A stretch of 64,000 nucleotides of DNA, taken from positions 4,154,001-4,218,000 of the forward strand of contig NC_085123.1 of the NCBI RefSeq assembly GCF_030269925.1, in the 5' to 3' direction. The notes below the pieces were generated by a model. That model did not search any database and had not been told where the DNA came from. It saw nothing but the letters and a program-made list of their open reading frames with translations. The translations under genes were made by a program, and so were the position numbers. The DNA is from Bombyx mori (taxonomy: Eukaryota > Arthropoda > Insecta > Lepidoptera > Bombycidae). How positions within the stretch are numbered: the first letter of the stretch is position 1; each line of letters begins with the position of its first letter. Positions 62,479 through 64,000 of this stretch are shown in pieces.

Positions 62479-63718
62479 CATTTTTTTAAATATTGTTGAG
62501 TATGAATGTATTTGTAGAATTTATACTTTAATAGGAATTAAATATATTGTTATGTGCAAAGATGATGTGATTTAGATATTATGTGAAATCTAAGACGAGT
62601 TCGTGCTTCAAATTGTCCAAGTAAACGATATGATGATTCTTAAAATTTGCTACACTGATTTTATAAAGTTGTCGTTTGCCGCAAAACATAAAGATATGGC
62701 ATAGTACAGTGCCATCAGCCCATTTCTAGCATGCTGAATGTTATCGTATTTTGAGTACGTGTTTTTCTTAGACTATTACAATCTATTTTAATTGTTTTGC
62801 TGACTCTAAAGTCCGTAACAGACTACCGCAGTGCACCTCAAGGAAGGTGCACCGCACCATTTGAATCACTCTCACTTGAGAGTGATTCAAAATTTAAACT
62901 TATCAAGGGACCGCCTGATAAAAAAAAACACCTACAGAACATTTATTCGTTAATGAAATTACAAACGTCATTCCTTGTGACTTCCTCTCTAAAATCACTT
63001 AATTAATAAATATTTAACGAATTTACAATAGTGTTTTACTCACTGCGGAATAAAACTATTTTATTTAAATAGTTCCGAAGAGATTTTGTCGGTAGCCTTT
63101 TTCCCGAAATATCTAAACAGAATGTCTAAATATGTTTTGATGACACATTTTAAAGAGGTATTTATGATTAGTGTCATGATGAATAGATTCCGACTGAAAA
63201 ATGGTGTCCGATATTTCGGATTCAAATATATTATTAAGTGTATAATCTATTTTTCGGATGAGGGCTCCATAATGAATTTAAATATATATAGATAATAGTT
63301 TTGGGACATCGACCTTCTTGAGATCCTATAAAATATGTTTTAATTATTATTTTTGTATGTTTTAAGCATGATAAAATTAGAAATTTTATATAAGCAATCA
63401 TATTAAATCGATATCAAAGTCAATAAATAATGTACAACCCAAAACAGACGGCCGAACTGACGTGACAATGACATTTGGCGCGCTAAACATGGCGGATTTT
63501 CGGCCTCATTAGACGGAGACGGAGACATTTACGTATATTCATGTTTCATTTTATGTACGCACTGAAATACTGTTATATTGTTTTCCTGCGAGTTAAAGTG
63601 CTGAGTAAGAACGAGATAGATATATGTTTATGTGTGTGCCTTCAAAATGGGTGCTATTTATATAAGCAATTGTACGTATAGAACAATATGTCGTGTCCCT
63701 ACTATATAGGTCTATGGA

Positions 63719-64000
63719 TTAAACTCTCTAAAATATAAAAAAATAAAGCTTGTATAACATTACATAAAATTAGTCTTAATAAATTAAGTGTTGTATTTCA
63801 CCTGGAAATTGTTGGTTGGGCTGTCGGCCAGAAACTATTTTTGGGTAGTGAAGTAGATTACAGCGACAGCAGCGCCATCTGCTTTGAGACTTAAAGAGTC
63901 AAAGCACTGAGAAACGCATAGTTGCGTCGCGGTATCTATGAAATGTCTCCAACCAACCATAGGACCTCAATGACGTGTAGGAATTATTGAACTAGGAACA
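63719..64000. other. Intergenic, nothing recognised
   Basis: Non-coding to the window end; contains gcagcgccatctgc, a motif common in moth repeats. Confidence 0.3.

Larger units (their letters stand above)
62016..63718 (+). repeat. 1.35-kb dispersed repeat, copy 2, with insertions
   Basis: Matches 7470-8817 end to end, but carries a roughly 310-bp insertion (about 62167-62478) and about 45 extra bp near 63207-63255. The open frames inside it are not shared intact with copy 1. Confidence 0.7.

Noticed and set aside
63086..63295. 69-codon ORF in the dispersed repeat copy 2
   Set aside because: The frame is broken in copy 1 by a 45-bp difference, so no selection for coding is apparent.
1..64000. 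Possible CRISPR, operon or phage-like system
   Set aside because: All coding content is spliced eukaryotic genes or eukaryotic transposons; no regularly spaced repeats were seen.

Overview
The window is nuclear DNA from a lepidopteran, almost certainly a silkworm (Bombyx mori or a close relative). It is AT-rich with short GC-richer exons and GT-AG introns. It carries many copies of a tRNA-headed SINE that matches the Bombyx Bm1 family as I know it, 3' tails of jockey-type LINEs, and Helitron-like elements ending in CTAG. There is no bacterial, viral or CRISPR-like system here.

Layout. (1) 1-6.5 kb is mostly intergenic or intronic repeat-bearing DNA. At 6506-6631 (minus) lies the first coding exon of a tetraspan (claudin/PMP22-like) membrane protein; its remaining exons were not found. 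(2) 7.1-10.4 kb is repeat-rich, with a 1.35-kb repeat that recurs at 62.0-63.7 kb. (3) 10427-12848 (plus) is a complete five-exon NudC-domain gene (NUDCD3-like, 326 aa). It converges tail to tail, with only 49 bp between stop codons, on an intronless zinc-type alcohol dehydrogenase-like MDR oxidoreductase at 12898-14016 (minus). About 90 bp upstream of that gene sits a PIF/Harbinger-type element holding a MADF-domain remnant. (4) 19083-27024 (minus) is a complete seven-exon TBC1D16-like Rab GTPase-activating protein gene (735 aa). (5) 29570-58622 (plus) is a complete gene for the giant hybrid E2/E3 ubiquitin ligase UBE2O. It has 25 mutually in-phase coding exons (1316 aa) plus one phase-neutral candidate cassette exon of 53 codons. 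TBC1D16 and UBE2O are divergent, 2.5 kb apart, with a GC-rich unexplained block between them. (6) 58.6-64 kb is the UBE2O 3' UTR followed by repeats.

The genes do not form a pathway. UBE2O is a ubiquitin-conjugating quality-control enzyme, TBC1D16 a Rab regulator of endosomal traffic, NUDCD3 an Hsp90/dynein co-chaperone, and the oxidoreductase a metabolic enzyme of unknown substrate.

The most interesting signal is how mobile elements sit relative to splice sites. A LINE inserted directly in the 5' splice site of TBC1D16 intron 6, and its target-site duplication (GTATGTT) leaves a working donor. Other SINEs and LINEs lie within about 15-60 nt of donors or acceptors in both large genes. Other structural finds are a 1.16-kb hAT-type element with an exact 8-bp target duplication and a nested SINE, two PIF/Harbinger-type elements with TTA duplications, a degenerate tandem duplication of the end of a UBE2O E2-domain exon together with its donor, a probable GC-AG intron, and a close inverted SINE pair that could form intronic double-stranded RNA. 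All coordinates and frames were worked out by eye; no alignment or search was run.
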